From NCBI RefSeq assembly GCF_007748095.1, contig NZ_CP036287.1, positions 4,278,001 to 4,342,000 on the forward strand: 64,000 bases of DNA. The letters run 5' to 3'. The DNA is from Engelhardtia mirabilis (GTDB taxonomy: Bacteria > Planctomycetota > UBA1135 > GCA-002686595). Made by a program: the position numbers and the translations under genes. Position 1 is the stretch's first letter, and each line of letters begins with the position of its first letter. Below are positions 1-11,735 of the stretch, piece after piece. The notes under the pieces were generated by a model, which had not been told where the DNA came from, did no database searches, and worked only from the letters and a program-made list of their open reading frames with translations.

Positions 1-2
1 CC

Positions 3-653
3 CGCGGCCGAGCGACGAGCCTGCCGATTCACGTGGATACCGAGCGTGCCCTGGCCTCCGCTGCGAGCTGTCAAGACCAGTGGGAGGCGGCCGACGCCGC
101 CTGGCGTGGGCGCCACGGGTACGCCCTGCTGAGTCGCAACTGCGCCACGGAGCTGGTGGACCTGTTGCAGGCCGCCTTCCCCGACGGGGACCAGGCGCGC
201 CTGGCGTTGGGCGGATCGCTCGATGCCGGGGAGGGCTTCGCCTTCGTGCCCTGGGTGCTGGCTCGCCAGATCCGCACCGAGATTCGCGTGCGTGAGGTGC
301 AGCTCGTCCCCTCCCAGCGCCGCGCGGCGTTGGACCAGCTCGCCCGGGCCGGCGCGGGTCGCTGGGAACTGGTGCGCGAGGGCTCTCCCCTGACCTCCAA
401 GCTCTACACGCCGCGCGCGGAGGACGGCTGGTTCCTGTTCTTCACCGACGACACCGTCTGGAACCGCCCGCTGTGCGGAGTGCTCAACCTGACCTATGGC
501 TTGGCGCGGAGCGTCGTCGGCCTCTTCGCGCTGCCCTTCGACGGCGGTGAAGAGGCGAGCGCGAGCCTGCACGGCGCCTTCTACAGCCTGCCCGAGTTGG
601 TCTTCTGGAACGTACGCAAGGGGACGTACGACTCGGTCGAGGCGATGCGGTAG
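3..653 (+). CDS. Partial protein (5' end outside window), DUF4105/Lnb-like periplasmic domain suspected
   Basis: The frame is open to the left window edge, so the true start lies upstream; the first in-window start codon is a GTG at 33. About 216 C-terminal residues are visible. The segment SRNCATELVDLL resembles the Asn-Cys motif of DUF4105/Lnb-type N-terminal periplasmic domains, and LNLTYGLARSVVGLFALP near the end is a hydrophobic, possibly membrane-inserted stretch. These suggest an envelope protein, but the family assignment rests on one motif and is tentative. It converges on the minus-strand lipoprotein gene, 29 bp away. Confidence 0.6.
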   Translation, partial: RGRATSLPIHVDTERALASAASCQDQWEAADAAWRGRHGYALLSRNCATELVDLLQAAFPDGDQARLALGGSLDAGEGFAFVPWVLARQIRTEIRVREVQLVPSQRRAALDQLARAGAGRWELVREGSPLTSKLYTPRAEDGWFLFFTDDTVWNRPLCGVLNLTYGLARSVVGLFALPFDGGEEASASLHGAFYSLPELVFWNVRKGTYDSVEAMR

Positions 654-682
654 CGATACGGCTTCGCACAGCTTGTCATCGC

Positions 683-3133
683 TCAGTAGCCGGACCCGGT
701 CGGGTTGGTCCAGAAGCGCACCACCTGGTAGGGCAGCACGCCGACCTCCTGCTCGAGGGGTTGGTTCGACGAGTCCGCCGTCAGACCGCGGTGATAGACC
801 GCCATCCCCAGCTCGTAGCGCCAGGCTTCGAAGTCCGCCACCGTGGCGATGTCCCCGACGAGGCCAACGTAGGAACTCACCTGGCTGACCGTCACGCTGT
901 AGGCCGAGGAGTTCGTCAGGCCGAAGCTGCCGCCGAACTCGACGCCCCCCGAGGAGAAGCCCGCCTCCCAGGTCACGTCGAAGGTGCGCTCGTCGGTCGT
1001 CGTGCTCTGCTCCTCGAGCTCGATGCCGAGCTTGTTGCTCGACAGGCCCTTGCCCACCGTGAGCGGCGCACCGTCGCTGGTGCGCCAGCCCACGTACTGG
1101 TCGGTCAGCGCTTGGAGCTCGGTCAAGCTCGGGTAGCTGGTCGGGTCGCCGATGGTGTGCGACAGCACGTCCGTGCCGATGCGCAGCTCGGGCTCGACCT
1201 GCGCGTTGTAGTAGTCCACGGTCCACTTGTAGACCCGCGACTCGACCGGCACGTCGAAGGTGAAGTACGCGCCGACCTGGTCCGGATCCGGAGCCGCCAG
1301 GATCTCGTACTCGTAGGACTGGAACAAAGTGCCCTGGAAGACGACGGAATCGGTGCTGAAGTCGGTCGCGTAGCCCTGGATGAAGCTCTCCGTGAAGGAC
1401 TGGGTCTCGGTCGTCGTCAGCGCCCCCGCGATAGTCTGCCGGGCCGAGACGCCGAACAGGTCGAACAGGTCGGAGACGGCGAAGCCCGTGTAGACCGATG
1501 CCGTCACGCCGGTAGTGACGCCGATCGACTGGGAGCTGCTGGTGGTCAGCGAGTAGCTGGTCTCGCAACCGTCGTAGTTCTGGCTGATCCCGGCGCGGGT
1601 CGGCACCGCGGACAGCACGACCATTGGCATGGGGTCCGAGAGGGATGTGAACTTGACTCCCGTGAAGCGGATCGCGAAGCCATCGGCATCGAAGTCCCCC
1701 GCCACCAGGACCGGCGGGTAGGGCGAGCCGCTGGACTGGGCGGTGGAGGTCCAGGAGTTCGTGATCGGGCCGCCGGGGTCGCCCCAGTCGATGCGCTGGG
1801 AGAGGCGCGACTTGGTCGATGAGCCGGAGCTGCCGGACATGCGGCAGAAGTAGAGCTCGCTCTGCCCGTCGGCATCGTCGTCGGTCTCGACCAGCGAGGC
1901 GGCGTCGTCCTCGGACAGGAACAGGCTGGTCAACTCGACGTCGGGCTGCCAGCCGCCGCCGTCCCAGCGCCACGAGACCAGCTTGGAGCTACCGAACTCC
2001 CCCGACGGAACCAGCAGCGCGACCTCGCAGATTCCGTCCGCGTCGCGGTCGAAGGCCACCGCGTCCCAGGCACGTTCGGGGTGGAAGGCGAAGAACGACG
2101 GAGCCGGGCCGAGCAGGGTCTTGGCCGGCGAGACGTCGAGGCTGCCGTCGAGCAGGTCGAAGCTACGCACCGATTGCACGCCGTCGGAGAAGATCGCGAC
2201 GGTCAACTCGACCTGGACGTCGCCATCGATCTGGGAAGCGAGCAGCCGGCTCGCGGTGCGGTCGGGGTCGAGGTTGGCCTGCACCTCGAACCAGGGCTCC
2301 AGCAGGGCGAAGTCCGCTTCGGCGTCGTCGACCAGGGCGAGCTCGACGCTCGTGCTGGGAAAGTCGGAGCGCTGGGCGAGCAGCGCCAGCTCCGCGCGTC
2401 CGTCGCCGTCCAGATCCTCCACCACGGCCTGGACGTCCTGCAGGTCATTGGCGGGGAACCCCAAGAAGGTCTTGGGCAGCGGCAACGTGGCCAAGAGGCC
2501 CAGACCGTCCGAGGGGTCGTCGTAGACCCGCACCCAGACGTCGCCGGTGCCCGTGCCGATCTCGAAGCGGCGCGCGACGATCACCAACTCGTCGCGGTAG
2601 TCACCGTCCACGTCGCCGAGGGTCACGCGCGCCTCGCGGTAGGGAAAGCCGGCCGAATCGATGGTGAACTCGGAGCTGGACTCGTAGCCGACCCCGACCG
2701 AGCGCTCCAGGATCGTGACGCGCAGGGCGCCGCCGTCGATGCGCACCAGCACCAGCTCCTCGTCGGCGTCGTCGTCCAGGTTGCCCGCGGCGGCGGCGCG
2801 GTACTGGCCGGGCGCGACCAGATCCGCGACCTCCCCCAACACTCCCGCACCGGCGCCGATGTCGTCGAACAGGGTCGCCCGCGCGGTGGCGGGGTCCTCC
2901 GGCACGTTGATCATCAGCAGCTCGTCGCGGGTGGTCAGCACCGACGCCTGGTTGCCGAGGGGGTTGAACTGCGCCGGGTGGGGATCCTCGTACTGGAAGT
3001 CGTCCTTGCCGTAGGTCGCGTCCTGGGGCGCGGGCCCGGCTCCCCCACCCGCCGGACCACCGCCACCGCCTCCACAGCCGAGCACGAGGAGCGGGAGGGA
3101 GAGGGCCGAGAGCAGCTGTCGAGTGGGTCGCAT
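683..3133 (-). CDS. Secreted lipoprotein with FG-GAP/VCBS-type repeats
   Basis: 816 residues. The N-terminus is a lipoprotein signal (basic start, leucine-rich core, lipobox LVLGC with Cys20) followed by a Gly-rich linker, so the mature protein should be lipid-anchored. Between about residues 90 and 480 there are repeated Asp-rich Ca-binding-like loops (DVDGDYRDELVIV, DLDGDGRAELALL, DRDADGICEVALLV), typical of FG-GAP/VCBS beta-propeller repeats. The C-terminal third is rich in Ser/Thr/Gln and has no family I recognise. It is divergent from the sigma factor gene with about 200 bp between starts. Role unknown; surface adhesion or polysaccharide contact would fit the repeat type but is inference. 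Confidence 0.8.
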   Translation of the reverse strand: MRPTRQLLSALSLPLLVLGCGGGGGGPAGGGAGPAPQDATYGKDDFQYEDPHPAQFNPLGNQASVLTTRDELLMINVPEDPATARATLFDDIGAGAGVLGEVADLVAPGQYRAAAAGNLDDDADEELVLVRIDGGALRVTILERSVGVGYESSSEFTIDSAGFPYREARVTLGDVDGDYRDELVIVARRFEIGTGTGDVWVRVYDDPSDGLGLLATLPLPKTFLGFPANDLQDVQAVVEDLDGDGRAELALLAQRSDFPSTSVELALVDDAEADFALLEPWFEVQANLDPDRTASRLLASQIDGDVQVELTVAIFSDGVQSVRSFDLLDGSLDVSPAKTLLGPAPSFFAFHPERAWDAVAFDRDADGICEVALLVPSGEFGSSKLVSWRWDGGGWQPDVELTSLFLSEDDAASLVETDDDADGQSELYFCRMSGSSGSSTKSRLSQRIDWGDPGGPITNSWTSTAQSSGSPYPPVLVAGDFDADGFAIRFTGVKFTSLSDPMPMVVLSAVPTRAGISQNYDGCETSYSLTTSSSQSIGVTTGVTASVYTGFAVSDLFDLFGVSARQTIAGALTTTETQSFTESFIQGYATDFSTDSVVFQGTLFQSYEYEILAAPDPDQVGAYFTFDVPVESRVYKWTVDYYNAQVEPELRIGTDVLSHTIGDPTSYPSLTELQALTDQYVGWRTSDGAPLTVGKGLSSNKLGIELEEQSTTTDERTFDVTWEAGFSSGGVEFGGSFGLTNSSAYSVTVSQVSSYVGLVGDIATVADFEAWRYELGMAVYHRGLTADSSNQPLEQEVGVLPYQVVRFWTNPTGSGY

Positions 3134-3332
3134 GGGGGTCTCCGAAGGGGTTCAACCTGAAAGCGACGGGTGTGCCGATCGGCTGTCAGAAAACTCCCCC
3201 ATCGCCCAGGCGGTCCGGTGCAGGGCGAAATCCACGGGACCTGACAGGACCGGCCACCGGCCGTCGCTTGACCCTTGGATGCCCCCCGCCCTGCTCCTGT
3301 CTCTGCCCCCGATCGCGGGCTATTCTTCGCCC

Positions 3333-3907
3333 ATGGACCCGCTCCCCGGCCCCGAGGACGCGACCCGGCTCCTGCGGCGCGCCGCGCAGGGCGGTCAGGG
3401 GGGGGACGCGCGGCTGATCGAGCTGCTGCAACCGGAGCTGCGGCGCCTGGCCGAGCAGGCCATGGCCCGCGAGCGATCGGACCACACCCTGCAGCCCACG
3501 GCCCTGGTCAACGAGGTCTGGCTGAAGCTGTTCGAGCCCGACCAGGTGTCCTTCGCCGATCGGCAGCACTTCCTGGCCCTCTCGGCCCAGGTCATGCGCC
3601 AGGTGCTGGTGGACCACGCGCGCGCGCGCCGCCGGTTGAAGCGCGGCGGTGGCTGGCAGCGGGTGCAGTTGCAGGACGCCCAGGGCGAGCTGCAGATCGA
3701 CGAGGTCGAGCTCGACCTCTTGGCCCTCGACGCCGCTCTGGAAGACCTGCGGATCCTCGCGCCGCGCCAGGCCCAGGTCGTCGAGCTGCGCTTCTTCGGC
3801 GGCCTGTCCGTCGAGCAAACGGCCCAGGCCCTGTCGACCTCCGAGAGCAGCATCGCCCGTGAGTGGCGCTTCGCCCGGGCCTGGCTCGCGACGCGATTGG
3901 GTGGTGC

Positions 3908-3911
<4 letters not shown>
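3333..3911 (+). CDS. ECF sigma factor (planctomycete ECF-like, Sigma70_ECF)
   Basis: 192 residues from ATG 3333; the open frame extends upstream to 3123 but the extra part is low-complexity and non-homologous. Region 2 is represented by TALVNEVWLKLF and MRQVLVDHARARRRLKRGG; region 4 by RQAQVVELRFFGGLSVEQ followed by a helix-turn-helix and FARAWLATRL. This is the ECF-like group (PF07638 type) abundant in Planctomycetes and normally paired with a Ser/Thr kinase. Its stop codon overlaps the kinase start (ATGA at 3908-3911), so the two are translationally coupled. The kinase probably controls its activity, as is proposed for such pairs. Confidence 0.92.
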
Positions 3912-6538
<2,627 letters not shown>

Positions 6539-6591
6539 AGCGATAGGCTGCTACCGTCTTCCCGGCCATCCTCCACCACGTTCAATCAACC

Positions 6592-7962
6592 ATGCGCCCT
6601 GAACTCTCCCGCCGCCAGTTCATCCAAACGACCGGGGCCGCCGGATTCGGGCTCGCCGCGACCCGCCTGGCCCGGGGCGCCAGCCTCTTCGAGCCGGGCC
6701 CCGTGCGGGTGCTGTCCATCGGCGTGATCGGCACCATCGGCGGCGCCGACCGCGAGCAGGTCGCCGCGCACCCCGAGGCCCAGATCGTGGGCCTGTGCGA
6801 CGTGGACGCGAACTCCCTCGCGCGGGCGTCGGAAGACCACCCCGACGCGTTCACCTGCACGGACTACCGCGAGGCCTTCGCGCGCCACGGGGACGCCTTC
6901 GACGCGGTGATCGTGTCGACGCCGGACCACTCCCACGCGCCCATCGCCCTGACGGCCCTGGCCCACGACAAGCACGTCTACGGGCAGAAGCCGCTCGTCC
7001 ACCAGCTGGAGGAGATCGCGCTGGTCGAGCGCGCCATCGCGGCCAAGCCCGACCTGGTCACCCAGGTCGGCAACCAACGCATGGCCTATCCGGGTCGCCG
7101 CGCGGCCGTGGAGATCCTGCGCTCGGGCGTCCTGGGGCGGGCGCTCGAGGCCCACGCCTGGACCGGCGCGCCGGGCCCCGATCCGTACTTCAACTTCGAG
7201 CACCACTTGAGTGCCCCCGTGCGTCCGCCGGAGCACATCGACTTCGACCTGTGGCTGGGCCCTTGCCAGGAGCGGCCCTACCGCGAGGACCTCTTGCCGG
7301 TGAAGTGGCGCTCCTGGTGGGACTTCGGCAGCGGCGGGCTCGGCGACTGGAGCGTGCACGTGCTCGACGTGATCTTCTTCGGCTTCGACGAGCTGACCTC
7401 GCCGATGTCCGTGGTGACCCACGCCCAGCACCCAGCCGACACCTTCCACACGCATCACTGCCGTTCGACGATCACCTATGCGGTGGATTCGGACGCCTTC
7501 GCCGGGAAGCGCTTCGCGATCCACTACAGCGACCGCAACCAGGCGCCCTCGCGGGCGGCCCTGGGACTTCCGGGGGATCGCTGGCCGGACTCGAACATGA
7601 CCGTCGTGGTCTGCGAGGGTGGCGTCCTGTCCTTGACCGCCGGGGGCGGCTTGGAGATCTGGCGCGACGGCGAGCTCACCGATGGGCTGGCGCTGCCCGG
7701 CCTGCCCGAGTTTGGCGAGCTCAACCACTGGCACGCCTGGATCGACAACATCGTCGGTGTGCCGACCGAGCTGCGCACGCCCTTCCGCGACGGCGCGCGC
7801 ATCACCGAGGCCGCGCTGCTGGCGGTCAAGGCCTCGCGCTTCCCGGGGCAGGAGCTCCTGTGGGACAAGGCCGCCCTGGCCTTCACCAACCACGCCGAGG
7901 CCACCGACACCGTCGTGCGCCGCGACTACCGCACGGGCTTCGCGCCGCCCGAGGTGGGTTGA
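6592..7962 (+). CDS. Tat-exported Gfo/Idh/MocA family oxidoreductase
   Basis: 456 residues. A twin-arginine signal (SRRQFIQTTGAAGFGLA) predicts folded export across the inner membrane. An N-terminal Rossmann domain follows (SIGVIGTIGGADREQV, then IVGLCDVDANSL), with YGQKPLVHQ matching the EKP-like motif of the family and a C-terminal alpha/beta domain with WWDFGSGGLGDWSVH. Such NAD(P)-dependent sugar or polyol oxidoreductases with Tat signals are heavily expanded in Planctomycetes. The substrate cannot be told from sequence. It lies 53 bp after the kinase gene in the same direction. Confidence 0.92.
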   Translation: MRPELSRRQFIQTTGAAGFGLAATRLARGASLFEPGPVRVLSIGVIGTIGGADREQVAAHPEAQIVGLCDVDANSLARASEDHPDAFTCTDYREAFARHGDAFDAVIVSTPDHSHAPIALTALAHDKHVYGQKPLVHQLEEIALVERAIAAKPDLVTQVGNQRMAYPGRRAAVEILRSGVLGRALEAHAWTGAPGPDPYFNFEHHLSAPVRPPEHIDFDLWLGPCQERPYREDLLPVKWRSWWDFGSGGLGDWSVHVLDVIFFGFDELTSPMSVVTHAQHPADTFHTHHCRSTITYAVDSDAFAGKRFAIHYSDRNQAPSRAALGLPGDRWPDSNMTVVVCEGGVLSLTAGGGLEIWRDGELTDGLALPGLPEFGELNHWHAWIDNIVGVPTELRTPFRDGARITEAALLAVKASRFPGQELLWDKAALAFTNHAEATDTVVRRDYRTGFAPPEVG

Positions 7963-8090
7963 CCCGTTCGGCGGGCGCCGGTCGGGATCGACGGCGCTCG
8001 CGGCGGGCGGCGACCTACCTGACTCCGGGGAGGTCGAGCGGCGCCCGAGGCACGCCGCTCGTCGAGCAGCGCGGGTGCTAGGCTCCCTCC

Positions 8091-9713
8091 ATGTCACTCC
8101 GCCTCCTGGCCTCGCTCGCAATCGCCGCTCCCGCCTCCGCCCAGGGCCTGCACGGCTACATCGGCTACGAGGCCTCGCCGCCGCCGGACAGGTCCGAGTA
8201 CGCCGCCGGGATGGGGTTCTACTCGGCGGTTTGGCCGCTGATCGACGAGCCCCTCGACGGCTTCCAGATCGGACTGGCCGGCGCGTGGATCCTGCCCGAC
8301 AACTCGGACAACAGGGATGTCCCGCTCGCACCCGAGGGCACCCTGGCGCGGCGCTGGGCCGAGCGCGGTCCGACTTGGGACAGCGTGTTCCAGACCGTCG
8401 AGGGCGGCCTCGGCTACTGGCGCGGGAACCGCTTCCGCTACGGGCCGCCCAAGTTCAGCATGAACGCCACGCCCCAGTGCTACGACTACGAGGTCGGCTC
8501 CCCGGGCTGGTCGTTCTTCTACGACACCGAGGCCCTTCCGGACGATCGGCTCGGGATCGCCCAGCTCTCGAACCGCATCCTGATCCCGCCCGACGCCCTG
8601 CCCTTCGAGGGCAATCCGCGCGGGAAGTTCATGGGCTACACCTACATGGCGCTCCCGTTCACCGATCCCGTGCCCGCGGATGCGGACACAGGGCGCGAGC
8701 CCACGGGGGACCAGGCGTGGACCTGTTTCGTCGCCACGCAGAACTTCAAGGGACCCATCGCCTACTACATCCCCGAGACCTGGAGCAAGATCGCGCGCCT
8801 GTTCGACGAGCCCTTCCTCCACGGCCGCGGGCTCGACGCTCGGGCCGGAGTCATGGGCGGCGGCGCGATGGAGATCAACACGGTCCCGCGCCTCGAGGCG
8901 ACGGCTACGGACGGCACACGCTACGCGCGCATTCCGCGTCTGTCGTTCCCCGTCGACGCCGACGGACGCGCGGTCCTGGTCCAGGACGTGAGCTACTACT
9001 CGAAGGCCGCCCTCTACGACGACTTCCTCGCCTGGCGCCGCGGCGGCGAGCCCTGCTCGGGCAGCTTCCGGGCCGAGGGCACCTTCGTGGCGAAGCTGTC
9101 CACCCGCTCGACCCGCTACGACCAGTCCGGCAAGCCCATCGAGGGCGTGAACGAGGTCTTCGACACCCGGGTCTTCGACGACAACACCTGGGGCTTGGTC
9201 TGGAACGAAAGCGAGGTCGCCGAGCCCGGCCAGTTCCCCGAGTACTTCCGCGTCGAGGAGGAGCGCTGCGTCGCGGTGGCCGCCAAGGATGTCCCGCGCT
9301 CGACCGGACTGCGCCGGGAGACCTTCGCGCTCGCGACGCCGGGCGCGCCCTTCACCTCGCCGGACCAGCCCACGGCAGGCAGCGCCTGGTCGGAGCCGGG
9401 CCCGGCCTCGCCCGCACGCAAGGTCAAGCTCGGTGACGGCTCCCTGGTGACCTACCGCTGGTACCGCTTCGTGGACCAACCCTCGCTCCAGCAGTACCGA
9501 CGACCGCCCTACTCGTGGAGTGATGCGAAGTGCGACGCCTTGCAGGCCTTCATCGAGGAGCTCCACCGCCAGTGGCCGACGGACCGCGACTACATGGCGC
9601 CGCCGACTTCGGGCGAGCTCGTACGCTTCGATCCGGCGCTGTTCGTGTCGCCGCCGAAGGGCATGGAGGTGGGCTACGTGCCGATCGTGGCACGCCAGGA
9701 GCGCGCCCGTTAG
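8091..9713 (+). CDS. Secreted protein of unknown function
   Basis: 540 residues with a short Sec signal peptide (LLASLAIAAPASAQG, cleavage near residue 18). The mature part is rich in aromatic residues and Pro/Gly, with no membrane segment and few cysteines, consistent with an extracytoplasmic soluble protein. Phrases such as DYEVGSPGWSFFYDTEAL and WLIDEPLD-like turns give no family I can name. It follows the oxidoreductase by about 130 bp and converges on the CobW gene. Function is not assignable. Confidence 0.8.
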   Translation: MSLRLLASLAIAAPASAQGLHGYIGYEASPPPDRSEYAAGMGFYSAVWPLIDEPLDGFQIGLAGAWILPDNSDNRDVPLAPEGTLARRWAERGPTWDSVFQTVEGGLGYWRGNRFRYGPPKFSMNATPQCYDYEVGSPGWSFFYDTEALPDDRLGIAQLSNRILIPPDALPFEGNPRGKFMGYTYMALPFTDPVPADADTGREPTGDQAWTCFVATQNFKGPIAYYIPETWSKIARLFDEPFLHGRGLDARAGVMGGGAMEINTVPRLEATATDGTRYARIPRLSFPVDADGRAVLVQDVSYYSKAALYDDFLAWRRGGEPCSGSFRAEGTFVAKLSTRSTRYDQSGKPIEGVNEVFDTRVFDDNTWGLVWNESEVAEPGQFPEYFRVEEERCVAVAAKDVPRSTGLRRETFALATPGAPFTSPDQPTAGSAWSEPGPASPARKVKLGDGSLVTYRWYRFVDQPSLQQYRRPPYSWSDAKCDALQAFIEELHRQWPTDRDYMAPPTSGELVRFDPALFVSPPKGMEVGYVPIVARQERAR

Positions 9714-9750
9714 CGGCGCACCGATCGACGCCCGTAGCCAACCCGGCGCG

Positions 9751-10782
9751 TCAAGGGCTGCGGTCGGCGCCGGCGTGGCCCGCGAGGGCCTCGTGCAGGG
9801 ACCGCAGCAGCGGCTCGATCGAACCCTCGGGCATCCCGCGCTCGATCACGACCACCTCGGCGCCGGCCAGGTCGGGGGGCGCTAGATCCAGGCGCTGGGG
9901 CGGCGACACCGAGGCGCCCGCGGACTGCAGCACGTAGGTCGCGCCGCTCGCCCGACAACGGGCCAGGGCCTTGATCCGCAGGAGCCTGGGGCCGTCGAGT
10001 TGCGTCACGAGGCGCAGCCAGAGCTGGACGGCCTCGATCTCCACCGCGTCGTCGACGCGGATCGAGTGGGTCGTGTAGCCGATCGAGCCGTGGTCGGCTC
10101 GGCCGTCGCCGGAACTGGCAGCCGGGCCCGCGAGCGGCCCCCACAGCCAACCCCTGGCCCCCTCGACCGAACTCGACGCCCGCAAGCCGAACCCGGGCCG
10201 GTCCAGCAGCCAGTGCCAGTCCAACCGCCCTCGGTCCGCGGCGCGCACCTCCCGACCGGGCACCTCCCGCTCGAGCCAAGCCCGCACGCCCTGCGCGCGC
10301 TGCGGCGCGAGGTCGACCTTGCTGAGCACGACTCGATCGGCGAAGTCGAGCTGGCGCCGCACCTCGGGCTGCTCCCGGGCCAACTCCTCGATGCGTTCGC
10401 AATCGACCGCGACGATGACCCCGCGCAGCTCCACGCGCGCCGCGAGCCCCGCGTCCGCGGCGATGGCGTGCAAGAGGGGCGCAGGGTCCGTCAAGCCGGT
10501 GGTCTCGAGCACCACCCGGGCCGGCCGCCGCTCGAGCAGCCGGTCGAGGGCCACCAAGAGGTCGCCACGCAACTCACAGCACACGCACCCCCCCGGCAGA
10601 AGCAGGACGTCCTCGTCCACCCGCTCCAAGAGGTGGTGGTCGAGCCCGAGCTCCCCGACCTCGTTGACGAGCACGGCCACGGGCTCGAGGGCGTCGGCCA
10701 GCAGCGCGCGCAGGATGGTGGTCTTGCCGCTGCCGAGGAACCCCGTCAGGACGTGTAGCGGCGTGGTCTTCTTCGAACTCAT
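9751..10782 (-). CDS. CobW/COG0523 family metal-chaperone GTPase
   Basis: 343 residues from ATG 10782; the frame extends 28 codons further but reaches into the divergent promoter region. It carries a Walker A motif GFLGSGKTT, NEVGELGLDHHLL, the family metal-binding CxCC (GGCVCC), ETTGLTDPAPLL and a base-recognition motif LSKVDL, plus a CobW C-terminal domain with LLRIKALARC. COG0523 GTPases insert or deliver metals such as zinc or cobalt to client enzymes. It is divergent from a metal-dependent amidohydrolase with about 40 bp between starts, so that hydrolase is a candidate client (inference). Confidence 0.93.
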   Translation of the reverse strand: MSSKKTTPLHVLTGFLGSGKTTILRALLADALEPVAVLVNEVGELGLDHHLLERVDEDVLLLPGGCVCCELRGDLLVALDRLLERRPARVVLETTGLTDPAPLLHAIAADAGLAARVELRGVIVAVDCERIEELAREQPEVRRQLDFADRVVLSKVDLAPQRAQGVRAWLEREVPGREVRAADRGRLDWHWLLDRPGFGLRASSSVEGARGWLWGPLAGPAASSGDGRADHGSIGYTTHSIRVDDAVEIEAVQLWLRLVTQLDGPRLLRIKALARCRASGATYVLQSAGASVSPPQRLDLAPPDLAGAEVVVIERGMPEGSIEPLLRSLHEALAGHAGADRSP

Positions 10783-10822
10783 GGGTGGCCGTCGTAGCCG
10801 AGGGCCGCAGTAGCATACGCCG

Positions 10823-11680
10823 ATGCAACCGCGTTTCCTGATCGACGCCCACGTCCACCTGAACAACTACCACGAGGCGACTCGGCGCCCCACGGTGGAG
10901 AACGCCAACGAGCTGTTCGCCAAGATGGACGAGATCGGCATCGCCCACGCGGTCGTGATCACCTCCTACAAGGTCGACCTCGACCGCCCCAGCGTCGAGG
11001 AGCTGCTCGAGATCCTCTCCGCGGACTCGCGCGTCACCCTGGTCGAGGGTCTGCGCTGGCGCGGCGAGGTGCGTACCGACCTGTTCTCGCTGGAGGAGCG
11101 GATCCGTGACGGCGCCATCCAAGGGATCAAGCTCTACCCCGGCTACGACCACTACCCCATCAACGACCCCTCGCTGGAGACGGTCTTCCGGATCGCGGCC
11201 AAGCACGACGTGCCGGTGATGATCCACACCGGCGACACCTACTCGAAGACCGCCAAGGTCCGCATGGCCCACCCGCTGCTGGTCGACGACGTGGCGGTCG
11301 ACTACCCGGACGTGCGCTTCGTCATGTGCCACCTGGGCAACCCCTGGTTCCAGGACGCCGCCGAGGTGCTCTACAAGAACGACAACGTCTTTGCGGACAT
11401 CTCGGGTTTGACCCTGGGCGACTTCACCTACGACTTCGAGCGCTACGTCGCGATGCGCCTCAAGGACATGATCACCTACATGGGCGACCCCGGCAGCCAG
11501 CTCATGTACGGCAGCGACTGGCCCCTGGTCAACATGAAGCCCTACGTGAAGCTGCTGCACGAGCTCGACTTCACCGACGAGCAGCTCGAGAACGTGGCCT
11601 GGCGCACGGCCGCGAAGCTGTTCAAGATCGACGAGGCCACCTTGGTCGCGCCGGAAGGCGGCGGAGCTCCGAGCGAGTAG
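10823..11680 (+). CDS. Amidohydrolase-2 family metal-dependent hydrolase
   Basis: 285 residues. A TIM-barrel amidohydrolase with the metal-binding DAHVHL motif at the N-terminus, GIKLYPGY, MIHTGD, MCHLGNPW and the late catalytic Asp in YGSDWP. Members act as hydrolases or decarboxylases on small organic substrates; the natural substrate here is unknown. It is a complete, typical-length protein. The close divergent CobW GTPase suggests shared regulation or metal supply. Confidence 0.88.
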   Translation: MQPRFLIDAHVHLNNYHEATRRPTVENANELFAKMDEIGIAHAVVITSYKVDLDRPSVEELLEILSADSRVTLVEGLRWRGEVRTDLFSLEERIRDGAIQGIKLYPGYDHYPINDPSLETVFRIAAKHDVPVMIHTGDTYSKTAKVRMAHPLLVDDVAVDYPDVRFVMCHLGNPWFQDAAEVLYKNDNVFADISGLTLGDFTYDFERYVAMRLKDMITYMGDPGSQLMYGSDWPLVNMKPYVKLLHELDFTDEQLENVAWRTAAKLFKIDEATLVAPEGGGAPSE

Positions 11681-11735
11681 GCGCAAGTCGGAGAGACCCG
11701 ATCCTGGCCCGCTTCGGGTGACGACGTCCTCGCCA